A DNA stretch of 64,000 nt from Klebsiella indica (GCF_005860775.1 NZ_VCHQ01000010.1:1-64000); one strand, 5' to 3'; positions 29,529-40,046 are shown, counted from the first letter of the stretch. Numbers and translations: made by a program. The notes: generated by a model from the letters alone, not told the origin.

Positions 29529-30530
29529 TTAACGCGTTAAAAACGCCTGCCAGTGATCAACCACTTCGGCAAGCTGCTGACGGGTAACGTCAATATGCGT
29601 CACCAGGCGCACAACGGGCGAGGCGTTGATCAGCACGTCACGTTCGCGTAAGTATTCGCCCAGCGCGGCGGCATCGTCTTCGCCGACGCGGACAAACAGC
29701 ATATTGGTGTCATGGCGAGTCACGTCAGCGCCAATGGCGCGCAGTTGCTCTGCCATCCACGCCGCATTCTGGTGATCCTCTTTTAAGCGCGCGACGTTGT
29801 TTTGTAACGCATACAGGCCCGCCGCCGCCAGAATCCCGGCCTGGCGCATCCCGCCGCCGACCATCTTCCGCCAGCGGATAGCGCGGTGAATGTACGCCTG
29901 ACTCCCCACCAGTAGCGACCCCACCGGCGTACCGAGGCCTTTTGAGAGGCAAATCGTAAATGAATCACAATATTGCGCGATGTCGCGCAGCTCGCAGCCA
30001 TATTCCACGACGGCGTTAAAAATACGCGCGCCGTCAACGTGTAGCGCCAGACCGCGCTCGCGGGTAAATTCCCATGCCTGTTTTAAATATTCACGCGGCA
30101 GCACTTTGCCGTTATGGGTGTTTTCCAGACTGAGTAAGCGAGTGCGGGCAAAATGGATATCATCCGCCTTGATCTTCGCGGCAACCTTATCCAGCGGCAA
30201 CGTGCCGTCAGCGGCGGCATCAATGGGCTGCGGCTGGATACTGCCAAGTACCGCCGCGCCGCCAGCTTCGTAGAGATAGTTATGGGCGCCCTGGCCGACA
30301 ATATACTCTTCGCCGCGCTGACAGTGGCTGAGCAGGGCGACCAGATTGGCCTGGGTGCCCGTTGGCAGGAAGAGCGCGGCTTCTTTGCCCGCCCGTTCAG
30401 CGGCATAGCGCTGGAGTGCGTTAACGGTAGGGTCGTCGCCATAAACATCATCCCCGACCGGAGCGGCCATCATTGCTTCTAACATGGCGCGGCCCGGACG
30501 GGTGACGGTATCACTGCGTAAATCTATCAC
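29529..30530 (-). CDS. ltaE: Low-specificity L-threonine aldolase LtaE
   Basis: 333-residue PLP enzyme of fold type I that cleaves L-threonine and L-allo-threonine to glycine and acetaldehyde. The Schiff-base lysine is Lys197 in SKGLGTPVGS; LHVDGARIFNA supplies the PLP-binding aspartate. It follows poxB by about 40 bases in the poxB-ltaE-ybjT arrangement of E. coli. Confidence 0.96.
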   Translation of the reverse strand: MIDLRSDTVTRPGRAMLEAMMAAPVGDDVYGDDPTVNALQRYAAERAGKEAALFLPTGTQANLVALLSHCQRGEEYIVGQGAHNYLYEAGGAAVLGSIQPQPIDAAADGTLPLDKVAAKIKADDIHFARTRLLSLENTHNGKVLPREYLKQAWEFTRERGLALHVDGARIFNAVVEYGCELRDIAQYCDSFTICLSKGLGTPVGSLLVGSQAYIHRAIRWRKMVGGGMRQAGILAAAGLYALQNNVARLKEDHQNAAWMAEQLRAIGADVTRHDTNMLFVRVGEDDAAALGEYLRERDVLINASPVVRLVTHIDVTRQQLAEVVDHWQAFLTR

Positions 30531-30569
30531 GGCATTTCCTTGAGTTGCTTCAGGGGGATACCGTCTGTT

Positions 30570-32288
30570 TTACCTTAGCCAGTTGGTTTTCGCCAGTTCG
30601 ATTACTTCGTCACCGCGGCCGCTGATAATGGCGCGTAACATATACAGGCTGAAACCTTTCGCTTGTTCCAGTTTGATCTGCGGCGGGATCGCCAGTTCTT
30701 CTTTCGCGACCACCACATCGACCAGGACCGGACCTTCGCTGCTGAAGGCGGTTTGCAGCGCGTCATCAACATCCGCTGCGCGCTCTACCCGAATGCCTTT
30801 GATGCCGCAGGCTTCGGCGATGCGGGCAAAGTTGGTGTCATGCAGCTCGGTGCCGTCGGTGAGATAACCCCCGGCTTTCATCTCCATTGCCACGAAACCG
30901 AGAATACTGTTATTGAAGATAATAATCTTCACCGGTAGCTTCATCTGCGCCAGCGAAAGAAAATCCCCCATCAGCATGCTAAAGCCGCCGTCGCCGCAGA
31001 GGGCAACCACCTGTCTGTCCGGGGCGGTGGCTTTCGCGCCGATGGCCTGCGGCATGGCGTTAGCCATTGAACCGTGGTTGAACGACCCCAGCAGGCGACG
31101 TTTACCGTTCATTTGCAGATAACGTGCGGCCCAGACGGTCGGCGTACCGACGTCGCAGGTAAAAATGGCGTCATCGTCGGCAAAGCGGCTAATTTGCTGC
31201 GCCAGATACTGCGGATGGATGGTTTTATCGCTGGGTTTCGCTAAATCATCCAGTCCTTTACGCGCGTCGCGATAGTGCTCCAGCGCCTTATCAAGGAATT
31301 TACGATCGGTTTTTGCTTCCAGCATCGGCAATAACGCGGCGAGGGTGGATTTAATATCGCCGACCAGCGCCATATCGACTTTACTGTGCGCGCCAATGCT
31401 GGCTGGATTGATATCAATCTGAATGATTTTGGCGTCAGTCGGGTAGAAGGCGCGATAGGGGAACTGAGTGCCGAGCAGAATCAGGGTATCGGCATTCATC
31501 ATGGTATGGAAGCCTGAAGAGAAGCCGATCAATCCCGTCATGCCCACATCGTAAGGGTTGTCGTACTCCACATGCTCTTTGCCGCGCAGCGCATGAACAA
31601 TGGGCGCTTTAATTTTGGCGGCGAATGCCACCAGCTCGTTATGCGCGCCCGCACAGCCGCTGCCGCACATCAGGGCGATATTGCTGGCGTAGCGTAAGAT
31701 CTGTGCCAGTTTTTTCAGCTCTTCCTCAGCCGGAGTTACAACCGGCTGCGGGGCATGATACCAGTGGCTACTGGCGCTTTCCGGCGCCGGTTTCAGCGCG
31801 ACGTCGCCTGGTAGCACGACAACCGATACGCCACGGTTGATGACCGCTTTACGCATGGCGATCGCCAGTACCTGCGGGATCTGCTCCGGGGTGGATACCA
31901 GTTCGCAATAGTGGCTGCATTCGCGAAACAGCTCTTGTGGGTGGGTCTCCTGAAAATAGCCGCTGCCGATTTCGCTGGAAGGGATATGGGCAGCAATGGC
32001 CAGAACCGGGACGTGATTACGGTGACAGTCGAACAGACCGTTAATCAAATGCAGGTTACCCGGCCCGCATGAGCCCGCACATACCGCCAGTTCACCGGTG
32101 AGTTGTGCTTCAGCGCCAGCGGCGAAGGCGGCGACCTCTTCATGGCGTGTGGCCATCCAGTCAATCGTCCCCATCCGGTTCAGGCTGTCGCTCAGGCCGT
32201 TCAGGGAGTCGCCCGTCACGCCCCAGATACGTTTCACGCCAGCCTGTTCAAGTGTTTTTGCAATGTAAGCGGCAACGGTCTGTTTCAT
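30570..32288 (-). CDS. poxB: Pyruvate:ubiquinone oxidoreductase PoxB
   Basis: 572-residue thiamin-diphosphate flavoenzyme that oxidises pyruvate to acetate and CO2 and passes electrons to quinones. The TPP motif [12 protein letters not shown]...NN is near residues 430-460, and the catalytic glutamate lies in [15 protein letters not shown]. The C-terminal amphipathic tail ([18 protein letters not shown]) should bind the membrane on activation. RpoS-dependent in stationary phase in E. coli. Confidence 0.96.
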   Translation of the reverse strand: MKQTVAAYIAKTLEQAGVKRIWGVTGDSLNGLSDSLNRMGTIDWMATRHEEVAAFAAGAEAQLTGELAVCAGSCGPGNLHLINGLFDCHRNHVPVLAIAAHIPSSEIGSGYFQETHPQELFRECSHYCELVSTPEQIPQVLAIAMRKAVINRGVSVVVLPGDVALKPAPESASSHWYHAPQPVVTPAEEELKKLAQILRYASNIALMCGSGCAGAHNELVAFAAKIKAPIVHALRGKEHVEYDNPYDVGMTGLIGFSSGFHTMMNADTLILLGTQFPYRAFYPTDAKIIQIDINPASIGAHSKVDMALVGDIKSTLAALLPMLEAKTDRKFLDKALEHYRDARKGLDDLAKPSDKTIHPQYLAQQISRFADDDAIFTCDVGTPTVWAARYLQMNGKRRLLGSFNHGSMANAMPQAIGAKATAPDRQVVALCGDGGFSMLMGDFLSLAQMKLPVKIIIFNNSILGFVAMEMKAGGYLTDGTELHDTNFARIAEACGIKGIRVERAADVDDALQTAFSSEGPVLVDVVVAKEELAIPPQIKLEQAKGFSLYMLRAIISGRGDEVIELAKTNWLR

Positions 32289-32438
32289 GGTTTTCCATCT
32301 CCTTTTTGTGATAACGCTTACAAGCTTAGATGAAACTGGCTGTTACGTTTGCGTATCTCTCATTTTCAACTGGTTTTATTCTTCGGAAATTCCGCATAAT
32401 CTGTCTTCTCACAGAGCGGTAAACAGGAATCATTTCAG

Positions 32439-32873
32439 ATGGTTAAATTATTGTTAAATAGCGTTAATAGAATATTGTCTCATGACGACTTCGGCAAACT
32501 CTTATTACGACTTGCCGTCGGCGGGCTGATGCTGTTTCACGGGTTGCATAAGCTATTTGATGGTGTTGGCGGTATCAGCAATATGCTGGTGGCAAAAGGA
32601 TTGCCGGGATTTATCGCTTATGGCGTGCTGGTGGGAGAGGTGGTTGCGCCTTGTCTGTTGATTCTGGGGATCCTCACTCGTCCGGCAGCGCTGGTGATAG
32701 CTTTTACTATGGTTGTGGCCTGGCTGATGGTCGGCGCAGGTAAAACCTTTGCGCTGGATGCGGTAGGTGCCTGGGCGATTGAGAGCCTGGTCTATTTCTT
32801 TGTCGGTGCGCTGGCGATCGCTTTTATGGGGGCCGGGAAATATTCGTTAGCGGGTAATTCACCCTGGCGATAG
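32439..32873 (+). CDS. DoxX-family membrane protein
   Basis: 144-residue protein with four hydrophobic segments and the DoxX signature near the start (LLLRLAVGGLMLFHGLHKLFDGVGGI). It is not at this position in E. coli K-12, where hcr follows poxB. DoxX proteins are often linked to quinone or thiol redox chemistry and oxidative stress. It is divergent from poxB across 150 bases, so shared regulation is possible. Substrate unknown. Confidence 0.85.
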   Translation: MVKLLLNSVNRILSHDDFGKLLLRLAVGGLMLFHGLHKLFDGVGGISNMLVAKGLPGFIAYGVLVGEVVAPCLLILGILTRPAALVIAFTMVVAWLMVGAGKTFALDAVGAWAIESLVYFFVGALAIAFMGAGKYSLAGNSPWR

Positions 32874-32992
32874 GTCGGATGTCGTTTTTTTATCACCCAG
32901 TCTGCTCACCCTGGTTGGGTCCTGTACGCCAGGGTGTTTGCTTATCCGTTCTTTAACCCTTTTTAAAGTGTGATTTTAAGTTATTGATTTTT

Positions 32993-33119
32993 ATGCCATA
33001 AATTATTTGGGTTGCAGGAAGGCGGCGACGCAGTGAATCCCCGGGAGCGTACTCCAGTACGTGACTGGGGTGAACAAGGAAAGCCAACGCACATGCAACT
33101 TGAAGTATGACGGGTATAA
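32993..33119. repeat. ERIC (intergenic repeat unit) element
   Basis: About 127 bases matching the enterobacterial repetitive intergenic consensus. The core has GTGAATCCCCGGGAGCGTAC and GTGACTGGGGTGAAC around the central dyad. The right end reads CAACTTGAAGTATGACGGGT and the left end TGCCATAAATTATTT. It lies downstream of hcr (transcribed towards it) and of the DoxX gene. ERICs are non-autonomous palindromic elements that form RNA hairpins in transcripts. Confidence 0.9.
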
Positions 33120-33187
33120 ATACGCTTTGAATAGGACGGGCATATTGGGTTGTCATTCACCGCCGACGGGGTTGCGCAGAAGCAGAA

Positions 33188-33216
33188 ATGCCACCCGGCA
33201 AACCGCCGGGTGGCAT
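33188..33216 (-). terminator. Terminator hairpin downstream of hcp-hcr
   Basis: A perfect 12-bp stem (ATGCCACCCGGC / GCCGGGTGGCAT) with a five-base loop begins 26 bases after the hcr stop. The T-run on the minus strand is short (TTTCT). Confidence 0.7.
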
Positions 33217-33241
33217 GGATAACATCGGTAATGCTGAATAA

Positions 33242-34210
33242 TCAGGCCAGAACTAAATCGCCCTGCGGATGGCAGGAGCAGGCCAGCACATAACCGTCGG
33301 CGATTTCCGCATCGGTCAGCGTCATGGTGCTGCTGACCGTATATTCACCGGAAACCACTTTGGTTTTGCAGCAGCCGCACACGCCAGCACGACATGCCAC
33401 AGTCACCGGAACTTTATTGCTTTCCAGCGCGTCCAGCAGCGTGGTGCCGACAGGCGCGTAAAACTCCTGCGCCGGTTGCAGTTTGGTGAACTTCAGGCCC
33501 CCGGTTGCCGCTTCGGCAACTGGCGTAAAGAACTTCTCTTTAAAGAAGCGCGTTACGCCGAGCGCTTTCACTTCCTGCTCAACCATGTCCATATACGGCG
33601 CCGGGCCGCAGGTCATGACGGTGCGCGATGCCAGGTCCGGCACGTTTTTCAGTAATTCAGTGGTCAGGCGACCCGCCACGAAACCGTGGGTCGCATTGTT
33701 CTCCGCCACCAGCGTGACCGGGTACTGACGCCATTCCTCAGCGAAAATCACATCCTGCGGCGAACGCACGTTGAAGATCACCTGCACATCTGCCTGCGGG
33801 CGGTATTTTGCCAGCCAGCGACGCATCGACATAATTGGCGTGACGCCGCAACCGGCCGCCAGCATCAGGAACTTGTCTTCGGCTTTGTCTTCACAGATAA
33901 AGTCGCCCATCGCATCGGACAGCCAGATAGAGTCGCCGCGTTTCACTTCGCGGGTTAACCACTGTGAACCTGCGCCTTCATCAATACGACGGATCGTCAG
34001 CGTAATGTACTCGCTGACGCCCGGCGTGGACGAAAGGGTGTAGGCCCGCAGCGTATCCGCAGCGTTGCGAACGCTGACCAGCGCATACTGACCGGCACGG
34101 TACGGATAGTGATCGTGGCACAGTAATGAGAGAGTCCACACATCCGGGGTTTCCTGATGGATGTGATGTACCTGCATTCGCCACGGACACTGAGTGGTTG
34201 GCATCGTCAT
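33242..34210 (-). CDS. hcr: NADH oxidoreductase Hcr
   Basis: 322-residue reductase that supplies electrons to Hcp. A ferredoxin-reductase module binds FAD (RAYTLSSTPG) and NADH (AAGCGVTPIMSM, TCGPAPYM). A C-terminal plant-type [2Fe-2S] ferredoxin has the cluster motif CRAGVCGCCKT plus a later Cys (VLACSC). It follows hcp by 11 bases in one operon. Confidence 0.96.
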   Translation of the reverse strand: MTMPTTQCPWRMQVHHIHQETPDVWTLSLLCHDHYPYRAGQYALVSVRNAADTLRAYTLSSTPGVSEYITLTIRRIDEGAGSQWLTREVKRGDSIWLSDAMGDFICEDKAEDKFLMLAAGCGVTPIMSMRRWLAKYRPQADVQVIFNVRSPQDVIFAEEWRQYPVTLVAENNATHGFVAGRLTTELLKNVPDLASRTVMTCGPAPYMDMVEQEVKALGVTRFFKEKFFTPVAEAATGGLKFTKLQPAQEFYAPVGTTLLDALESNKVPVTVACRAGVCGCCKTKVVSGEYTVSSTMTLTDAEIADGYVLACSCHPQGDLVLA

Positions 34211-34221
34211 TCTAAAACTCC

Positions 34222-35874
34222 TTACGCGCTCAACAGTTGCTGCATATCTTCTTCAACGGTGGTGACCTGACGCAGGCCAAATTTCTCGTTGAGGACAGCC
34301 AGCAGATCCGGGGTGAAGAAACCTGGCGCAGTCGGCCCGGTCACGATGTTTTTCACGCCCAGAGACAACAGCGTCAGCAGGATGACGATCGCTTTCTGTT
34401 CGAACCAGGAGAGCACCAGAGACAGCGGCAGGTCGTTCACGCCACAGCCCAGTTTTTCTGCCAGCGTGACGGCCAGAATGATGGCGGAGTAAGCGTCGTT
34501 ACACTGACCGGCGTCAACCAGACGCGGCAGACCTTCGATGTCGCCGAATTCCAGTTTGTTGAAGCGGTATTTACCACAGGCCAGCGTCAGAATCAGGCAG
34601 TCATCCGGTACGCTGGTGGCGAAATCGGTGAAGTAGTTACGTTCGCCACGCGCGCCGTCACAGCCGCCTACCAGGAAGATGTGACGCAGTTTTTCGCGGC
34701 TGACCAGGTCGATCAGGCTGTCTGCTGCGCCCAGCAGCGTCTGGCGCCCGAAACCAACGGTGATCAGATGCGGGATTTCGCTGTACGGGAAGCCTGCCAT
34801 CTGCTGCGCCTGAGCGATAACCGGAGAGAAATCTTCGCCTTCCAGGTGGTTTACGCCCGGCCAACCGACGATGCTGCGCGTCCAGATACGGTCGTCATAC
34901 GCGCCAACGGTCGGGTCGATGATACAGTTAGAGGTCATCACGATAGGGCCAGGGAAGCGGGCGAATTCAACCTGCTGGTTCTGCCAGCCGCTGCCGTAGT
35001 TACCGACCAGGTGTCTGAATTTACGCAGTTCCGGGTAACCGTGCGCGGGCAGCATTTCACCGTGGGTATAGACGTTCACGCCAGTCCCTTCGGTCTGCTC
35101 CAGCAGGTTGTACAGATCTTTCAGGTCATGACCAGAGATCAGGATGCACTTACCTTCAACCGCTTTCACGTTAACCTGAGTAGGGGTCGGGTGGCCGTAT
35201 TTGGTGGTTTCACCGGCATCCAGGATGCTCATCACTTTGAAGTTCATCTGGCCGATTTCCATAGAACATTCCAGCAGAGCGTTCATATCGGAAGGCCAGG
35301 TGCCCAGCCACGCCATGATTTTGTGGTACTGCGCGTAGATGTCGTTGTCATACTGGCCCAGAACGTGGGCGTGCTCCATGTACGCTGCCGCACCTTTCAG
35401 GCCATACAGGCAAAGCAGACGCAGGCCGAGGATGTTCTCGCCAATAGCGGCTTTGTCTTTGTTCGGGGTGAACTCGGCGGCCTGACGTTGCAAATCGCCC
35501 GGATCGTCGCTGACCAGTTGCAGGTCGGCCATCGGGTTGTTTACCGTGGCGCTTGCATCGATGTTCTGGCACTGCGCTTTCAGTGATTCGCGCAGGGCGA
35601 TCGCTTCACGGGCATAGCCGACGATACGCGGAGAGTCGAAGTTAACGTTGGTCAGAGTGGAGAAAAATGCACGCGGGGCAAAGTTGTCAACGTCATGATC
35701 GATGATGCCATATTCACGGGCTTTAACAGCCCATGCAGACAGACCTTGCAGGGACGCAATCAGCAGATCCTGGAGATCGGACGTTTCCGCTGTTTTACCG
35801 CACATACCCTGCGCGTAGGAGCAGCCGTTCCCCGTCGGAGTACGGATGGTTTGTTCACATTGCACACAAAACAT
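34222..35874 (-). CDS. hcp: Hydroxylamine reductase / NO reductase Hcp (hybrid cluster protein)
   Basis: 550-residue hybrid-cluster protein; in E. coli it acts as a high-affinity NO reductase and S-nitrosylase under anaerobic nitrosative stress. The N-terminal cluster cysteines C3, C6, C18 and C25 have the C-x2-C-x11-C-x6-C spacing of the enterobacterial [2Fe-2S] class. Hybrid-cluster ligands lie in the conserved C-terminal two-thirds (for example [11 protein letters not shown]). ATG 35874 (MFCVQCEQ) is preferred to an extension starting at 35910. Confidence 0.96.
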   Translation of the reverse strand: MFCVQCEQTIRTPTGNGCSYAQGMCGKTAETSDLQDLLIASLQGLSAWAVKAREYGIIDHDVDNFAPRAFFSTLTNVNFDSPRIVGYAREAIALRESLKAQCQNIDASATVNNPMADLQLVSDDPGDLQRQAAEFTPNKDKAAIGENILGLRLLCLYGLKGAAAYMEHAHVLGQYDNDIYAQYHKIMAWLGTWPSDMNALLECSMEIGQMNFKVMSILDAGETTKYGHPTPTQVNVKAVEGKCILISGHDLKDLYNLLEQTEGTGVNVYTHGEMLPAHGYPELRKFRHLVGNYGSGWQNQQVEFARFPGPIVMTSNCIIDPTVGAYDDRIWTRSIVGWPGVNHLEGEDFSPVIAQAQQMAGFPYSEIPHLITVGFGRQTLLGAADSLIDLVSREKLRHIFLVGGCDGARGERNYFTDFATSVPDDCLILTLACGKYRFNKLEFGDIEGLPRLVDAGQCNDAYSAIILAVTLAEKLGCGVNDLPLSLVLSWFEQKAIVILLTLLSLGVKNIVTGPTAPGFFTPDLLAVLNEKFGLRQVTTVEEDMQQLLSA

Positions 35875-35890
35875 GGTCACACCTTTTTTA

Positions 35891-35913
35891 AAGTTATATT
35901 TAATATACATGTT
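35891..35913. promoter_or_regulatory. NsrR box upstream of hcp
   Basis: AAGTTATATTTAATATACATGTT is an 11-1-11 imperfect palindrome fitting the NsrR operator pattern (AAGNTGCATTT-N-AAATGCATCTT type). It starts 17 bases before the hcp ATG. The NO-sensing repressor NsrR controls hcp-hcr in E. coli and Salmonella. Confidence 0.75.
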
Positions 35914-36019
35914 TAAGGTTATGCCTGCGGGGGAGATGAGAAAAGGTATTTCTGATACAACTTACAGGGAGATTGATTTAGCGCAAAATTGGCGGTCGAA
36001 AACAACCGCCAGAAAGGGA

Positions 36020-36919
36020 TTATGCGGAGAAAAAGGCCATCAAAATGGGTACCAGCAGACTCAAAATGAAGCCATGAACGATAGCTGCCGGGACAATTTC
36101 CACGCCGCCTGAACGTTGCAGGACCGGTAGCGTAAAGTCCATTGATGTCGCTCCGCACAGGCCGAGTGCAGTTGAACGGCTGCGTCGTACCAGGCCGGGA
36201 ATAAGCATAATTGCCAGCAGTTCCCGGGAAAGATCGTTGAAAAACGCGGCGCTACCAATAACCGGCCCGTACGATTCGGTCAGTAAAATCCCGGACAACG
36301 AATACCAGCCAAATCCGGAAGCCATTGCCAGACCGGTTTTTAACGGCAGATCGAGAATAAAGGCATTGATGACGCCAGCCAATAACGAACTGATCATGAC
36401 CACGACCGCCACAATTATTCCACGGCGATTAAGGATGATTTGCCGTAGGGTCATGCCATTATTACGCAGTTGCATACCGATGAGTAACAAAAGGAAAATT
36501 AGCGTATATTCGCTGGCCTCGGTGGCGTGTTGTAAAAAAGGGATGCCGCTCAGCCCAATCAAAAAACCAATAAGCACTACGCCGCATAGCTGGAGAGATT
36601 CCATGGCCATTGCGAGACGGGAAGGTAATTTTTCCTGGCGGTGATGATTTCGCCACGGTATTTTTTGCTCAAGCCACATCAGGGCCGCAATATTGCATAG
36701 CAGGATAATAACGATGCTGACCGCTGAATAATGGAGAATCGCCAGCAGATTGCTGGCAAGATTATCGAGAAAGGCCAGGCTAATTCCCATAAAAAAGAGA
36801 ATGATATAGACAATCCAGCTTAACAGCCGGTTGATCAGTTTTAATGCGGCCTGATGCTGAAGCGGAATAAGATAGCCCACAATCAGCGGAACCAAAATGA
36901 TGAAAAGTCCTGAAAACAT
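36020..36919 (-). CDS. lysO: L-lysine exporter LysO (YbjE)
   Basis: 299-residue inner-membrane protein (about eight helices) of the LysO family, exporting L-lysine and its toxic analogue thialysine. ATG 36919 (MFSGLFIILVPLIVGY) matches the E. coli start and length; an upstream start would add 16 charged residues. The conserved core SGFGWYSLSGILLTE and GLCGATSMDFTLPVLQ is intact. In E. coli it is controlled by ArgR; I saw no clear ARG box in the short upstream region. Confidence 0.93.
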   Translation of the reverse strand: MFSGLFIILVPLIVGYLIPLQHQAALKLINRLLSWIVYIILFFMGISLAFLDNLASNLLAILHYSAVSIVIILLCNIAALMWLEQKIPWRNHHRQEKLPSRLAMAMESLQLCGVVLIGFLIGLSGIPFLQHATEASEYTLIFLLLLIGMQLRNNGMTLRQIILNRRGIIVAVVVMISSLLAGVINAFILDLPLKTGLAMASGFGWYSLSGILLTESYGPVIGSAAFFNDLSRELLAIMLIPGLVRRSRSTALGLCGATSMDFTLPVLQRSGGVEIVPAAIVHGFILSLLVPILMAFFSA

Positions 36920-36996
36920 GAACAGCCGGGTCCTTTGTATGCGAAACTGCGCAATGACACTACCCAATAAAGGCTGTCAGGTAAAGGTGTAAAAAA

Positions 36997-37024
36997 ACCG
37001 GGCGGCGCTAACGCTTACCCGGCT
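36997..37024 (-). terminator. REP-like hairpin / terminator after aqpZ
   Basis: Reading the minus strand, GCCGGGTAAGCG...CGCCGCCCGG forms a REP-type imperfect palindrome followed by seven T residues. It probably terminates aqpZ transcription ahead of lysO. Confidence 0.7.
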
Positions 37025-37092
37025 TACATATTGCTCTATGACCGCAGGCCAGGGAGGCATAGCCGCCACCCGATACTCCGGATCTTAATCCA

Positions 37093-37788
37093 TTAATCGC
37101 GCTTTTCGAGCAAGGTGCGGTACAGCACGCCACCCAGAATACCGCCGATAATCGGCATCACCCAGAACAGCCACAGCTGTTGTAATGCCCAGCCGCCCTG
37201 GAAGAGCGCAACCGCGGTGCTGCGCGCCGGGTTCACCGAGGTGTTGGTGACCGGGATACTGATCAGGTGAATCAGCGTCAGCGCAAGGCCAATGGCAATG
37301 GGAGCAAAGCCTGCCGGGGCATTCTTATCGGTTGCGCCATGAATAACCAGCAAAAAGCCGCAGGTCAGGACAATCTCAATCACAATCGCGGAAAGCATTG
37401 AGAAACCGCCTGGAGAGTGCTCGCCATAACCGTTAGAGGCGAAACCGCTGGCAGCCGCGTCAAAACCTGCTTTACCGCTGGCAATAACATACAAAATAGC
37501 GGCGGCAATAATACCGCCGATAACCTGAGCGATAATATAGCCAATGACCTCTTTTGCCGGGAAGCGGCCGCCAGCCCACAAACCTAAAGTGACCGCCGGA
37601 TTAAAATGCCCGCCGGAAATATGGCCCACGGCATACGCCATGGTTAATACAGTTAAACCGAAGGCTAACGCGACGCCGGCAAAGCCAATGCCTAATTCCG
37701 GAAACGCTGCGGCCAGTACAGCGCTACCGCAACCACCAAACACCAGCCAGAATGTACCAAAACATTCTGCTGCTAATTTTCTGAACAT
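37093..37788 (-). CDS. aqpZ: Aquaporin Z
   Basis: 231-residue water channel with six helices and both pore-lining NPA boxes (HFNPAVT near 61-67 and SVNPARS near 184-190). The small residues of the strict water-selective filter are those of the aquaporin rather than the glycerol-facilitator type. ATG 37788 ([11 protein letters not shown]) gives the exact E. coli length; an in-frame extension to 37851 is spurious. Confidence 0.96.
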   Translation of the reverse strand: MFRKLAAECFGTFWLVFGGCGSAVLAAAFPELGIGFAGVALAFGLTVLTMAYAVGHISGGHFNPAVTLGLWAGGRFPAKEVIGYIIAQVIGGIIAAAILYVIASGKAGFDAAASGFASNGYGEHSPGGFSMLSAIVIEIVLTCGFLLVIHGATDKNAPAGFAPIAIGLALTLIHLISIPVTNTSVNPARSTAVALFQGGWALQQLWLFWVMPIIGGILGGVLYRTLLEKRD

Positions 37789-38183
37789 AACGACCTCAAT
37801 AAAAAACGTAAACCAACATAAGTTGCCGTCTCGGCTTTTATTTATCGGCACAAATGCGACGATAAAAATAAAGGAGCGTTATTCTATGGATGTTTTCATC
37901 CGGAGACCAGCTAAAAAAGTGATGTTATTTAATTTCGAATAAGTGTGGTTAAAAAATGAACATATAGATGATGAATTATTATCTGGATTAAATGATATAT
38001 ACTCTAAATAATTCGTCTTGCAGGGCAAAAACGATTAACCGTTTTGAATGTGGTTCGCGCTGGTCACGAAAGGGCGAAGACCAGGGGGGCACCGGGTTAT
38101 TGCCAGTATATCTGCAACAAGCAGTCCGACGGGTATATACTGCTGATAATTGAAGGATAAAGTGGCTAGCGGGCGGAGGGGAT
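37789..38183. other. Intergenic region aqpZ-ybjD
   Basis: 395 bases between divergent genes, AT-rich to about 38015 and more GC-rich after. It should hold both promoters. No open frame, RNA gene or recognisable repeat was seen. The ybjD ribosome site GGAGGGG ends a few bases before its ATG. Confidence 0.5.
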
Positions 38184-39842
38184 ATGCATCTTGAGCGCGT
38201 CGAAATTGTAGGCTTCCGCGGTATCAACCGTTTATCGTTGATGCTGGAGCAAAATAACGTGCTGATTGGCGAAAATGCATGGGGTAAATCCAGCCTGCTG
38301 GATGCCCTGACGTTACTCTTATCGCCAGAGTCTGAACTTTACCATTTTGTCCGTGAGGATTTTTGGTTTCCGCCCGGTGATATTCAGGGGCGAGAGCGTC
38401 ATTTGCATATTATCCTGACCTTCCGTGAAAATGACCCCGGTCGTTATCGGGTGCGTCGTTATCGGCCCCTTAGTCATTGCTGGGTACCCTGTGATGATGG
38501 TTTTCAGCGGATTTTTTATCGCCTGGAGGGAGAGCTTGCCGATGATGATGGCGTCATGACGCTGCGTAGTTTTATCAATGGCGAAGGGGAGGCCCTGGAA
38601 CTGGCGGATATTGACGAGCTGGCCCGGCACCTGGTGAGATTAATGCCCGTTCTGCGATTGCGCGATGCCCGATTTATGCGGCGGATCCACAACGGTACCG
38701 TGCCGCATTCTCCACAGATTGAGATTACTGCCCGCCAGCTTGATTTTCTCTCCCGTGAGCTGGTGCATCACCCGCAAAATTTGACCGATAGCCAGATACG
38801 GCAAGGGCTGTCGGCAATGGTGCAGTTACTGGAACACTATTTTGCCGAGCAGAGCAGCGCGCAATCGCGTAACCGCCTGATGCGCCGCTATTCACACGAT
38901 GAACAACGTAGCTGGCGTTATCTGGATATTATCAACCGGATGATCGATAAGCCCGGCGGCCGCAGCCACCGGGTCATTTTGCTGGGTTTATTCGCTACGC
39001 TATTGCAGGCAAAAGGAACTGTCCGGCTCGATCGCGACGCGCGACCGCTGCTACTAATTGAAGATCCCGAAACCCGGTTGCATCCTATTATGTTGTCTGT
39101 GGCCTGGCGTTTGCTCAATTTGTTGCCGTTACAGAGAGTGACGACCACTAATTCCGGTGAATTATTGTCGCTGACGCCCGTTGAGTACGTTTGCCGACTG
39201 GTGCGTGAATCATCGCGGGTGTCAGCCTGGCGGCTCGGGCCCGGCGGGATGAATGCGGAAGACAGTCGGCGCATCGCTTTTCATATCCGTTTTAACCGCG
39301 CGTCATCGCTGTTTGCCCGCTGCTGGCTGTTGGTCGAAGGTGAAACGGAAACCTGGGTTATTAACGAGCTGGCCCGTCAGTGCGGTCATCACTTTGATGC
39401 GGAAGGGGTGAAAGTTATTGAGTTCGCCCAGTCGGGATTAAAACCGCTTATTAAATTCGCGCGGCGTATGGGCATTGAGTGGCATGTGCTGGTCGATGGC
39501 GATGAGGCCGGGAAAAAATATGCGGCGACGGTTCGCGGGCTGTTGAATGACGATAAAATGCTGGAACGCGATCACCTGACGGCACTACCGGCAATGGATA
39601 TGGAACATTTTATGTATCGTCAGGGGTTCGATGATGTTTACCACCGGGTGGCGCAATTGCCAATGAATCTGCCAATGAACATGCGGCGGGTGATTACCAA
39701 GGCGATTCATCGCTCGTCAAAACCGGACCTGGCGATTGAGGTGGCGATGGAGGCAGGCCGTCGCGGCGTGGATGCGGTGCCGGCGCTGTTGAAAAAAATG
39801 TTTTCGCGTGTGCTGTGGCTGGCGCGCGGTCGGGCGGATTAG
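38184..39842 (+). CDS. ybjD: OLD-family ATPase/TOPRIM protein YbjD
   Basis: 552-residue protein of the overcoming-lysogenization-defect family. The N-terminal SMC/ABC-type ATPase domain has Walker A GENAWGKSS (29-37) and a later LLIEDPETRLHP Walker B/D-loop. The C-terminal TOPRIM nuclease domain shows LLVEGETETWV and VLVDGDEAGKKY. Relatives are ATP-dependent nucleases active in phage defence or repair, but YbjD is a core enterobacterial gene of unproven role. In E. coli K-12 ybjX and macAB follow; here cspD comes next. Confidence 0.92.
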   Translation: MHLERVEIVGFRGINRLSLMLEQNNVLIGENAWGKSSLLDALTLLLSPESELYHFVREDFWFPPGDIQGRERHLHIILTFRENDPGRYRVRRYRPLSHCWVPCDDGFQRIFYRLEGELADDDGVMTLRSFINGEGEALELADIDELARHLVRLMPVLRLRDARFMRRIHNGTVPHSPQIEITARQLDFLSRELVHHPQNLTDSQIRQGLSAMVQLLEHYFAEQSSAQSRNRLMRRYSHDEQRSWRYLDIINRMIDKPGGRSHRVILLGLFATLLQAKGTVRLDRDARPLLLIEDPETRLHPIMLSVAWRLLNLLPLQRVTTTNSGELLSLTPVEYVCRLVRESSRVSAWRLGPGGMNAEDSRRIAFHIRFNRASSLFARCWLLVEGETETWVINELARQCGHHFDAEGVKVIEFAQSGLKPLIKFARRMGIEWHVLVDGDEAGKKYAATVRGLLNDDKMLERDHLTALPAMDMEHFMYRQGFDDVYHRVAQLPMNLPMNMRRVITKAIHRSSKPDLAIEVAMEAGRRGVDAVPALLKKMFSRVLWLARGRAD

Positions 39843-39941
39843 CTTACTCTGCGGCTACTCTCTGTTTTACCGGCGGCGTGTGATGTCTGGTCTGGCCTTG
39901 AAAACCGCTGAACGGGCCACATGTAGATTACAGTTGTTGCT

Positions 39942-39971
39942 GGGTCCGGTGGCGGTGATGTCGCCGGGCCT
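39942..39971. repeat. REP-like palindrome
   Basis: A GGTCCGGTGGCG / TCGCCGGGCC imperfect palindrome with GTGAT loop resembles a single REP unit between the convergent genes ybjD and cspD. Confidence 0.5.
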
Positions 39972-39983
39972 GCGAGTGACGAT

Positions 39984-40014
39984 AAAAAATGCCAGTCAGA
40001 AGGACTGGCATTTT
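39984..40014. terminator. Bidirectional terminator between ybjD and cspD
   Basis: A 9-bp stem (ATGCCAGTC / GACTGGCAT, loop AGAAG) is flanked by A-run and T-run, so it can work on both strands for the converging genes. Confidence 0.85.
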
Positions 40015-40046
40015 GCTGGCGGGATGTACACAATGAAGCAAAAGAG

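Noticed and set aside
34237-35586. 449-codon open frame on the plus strand opposite hcp
   Set aside because: It is an antisense shadow of highly conserved hcp with no ribosome site, domain or family resemblance; codon bias of hcp keeps this frame open.
38184-39842. ybjD as part of a defence island
   Set aside because: OLD-family proteins can be anti-phage, but ybjD is a core gene flanked by housekeeping genes, with no defence partner or mobile element next to it.
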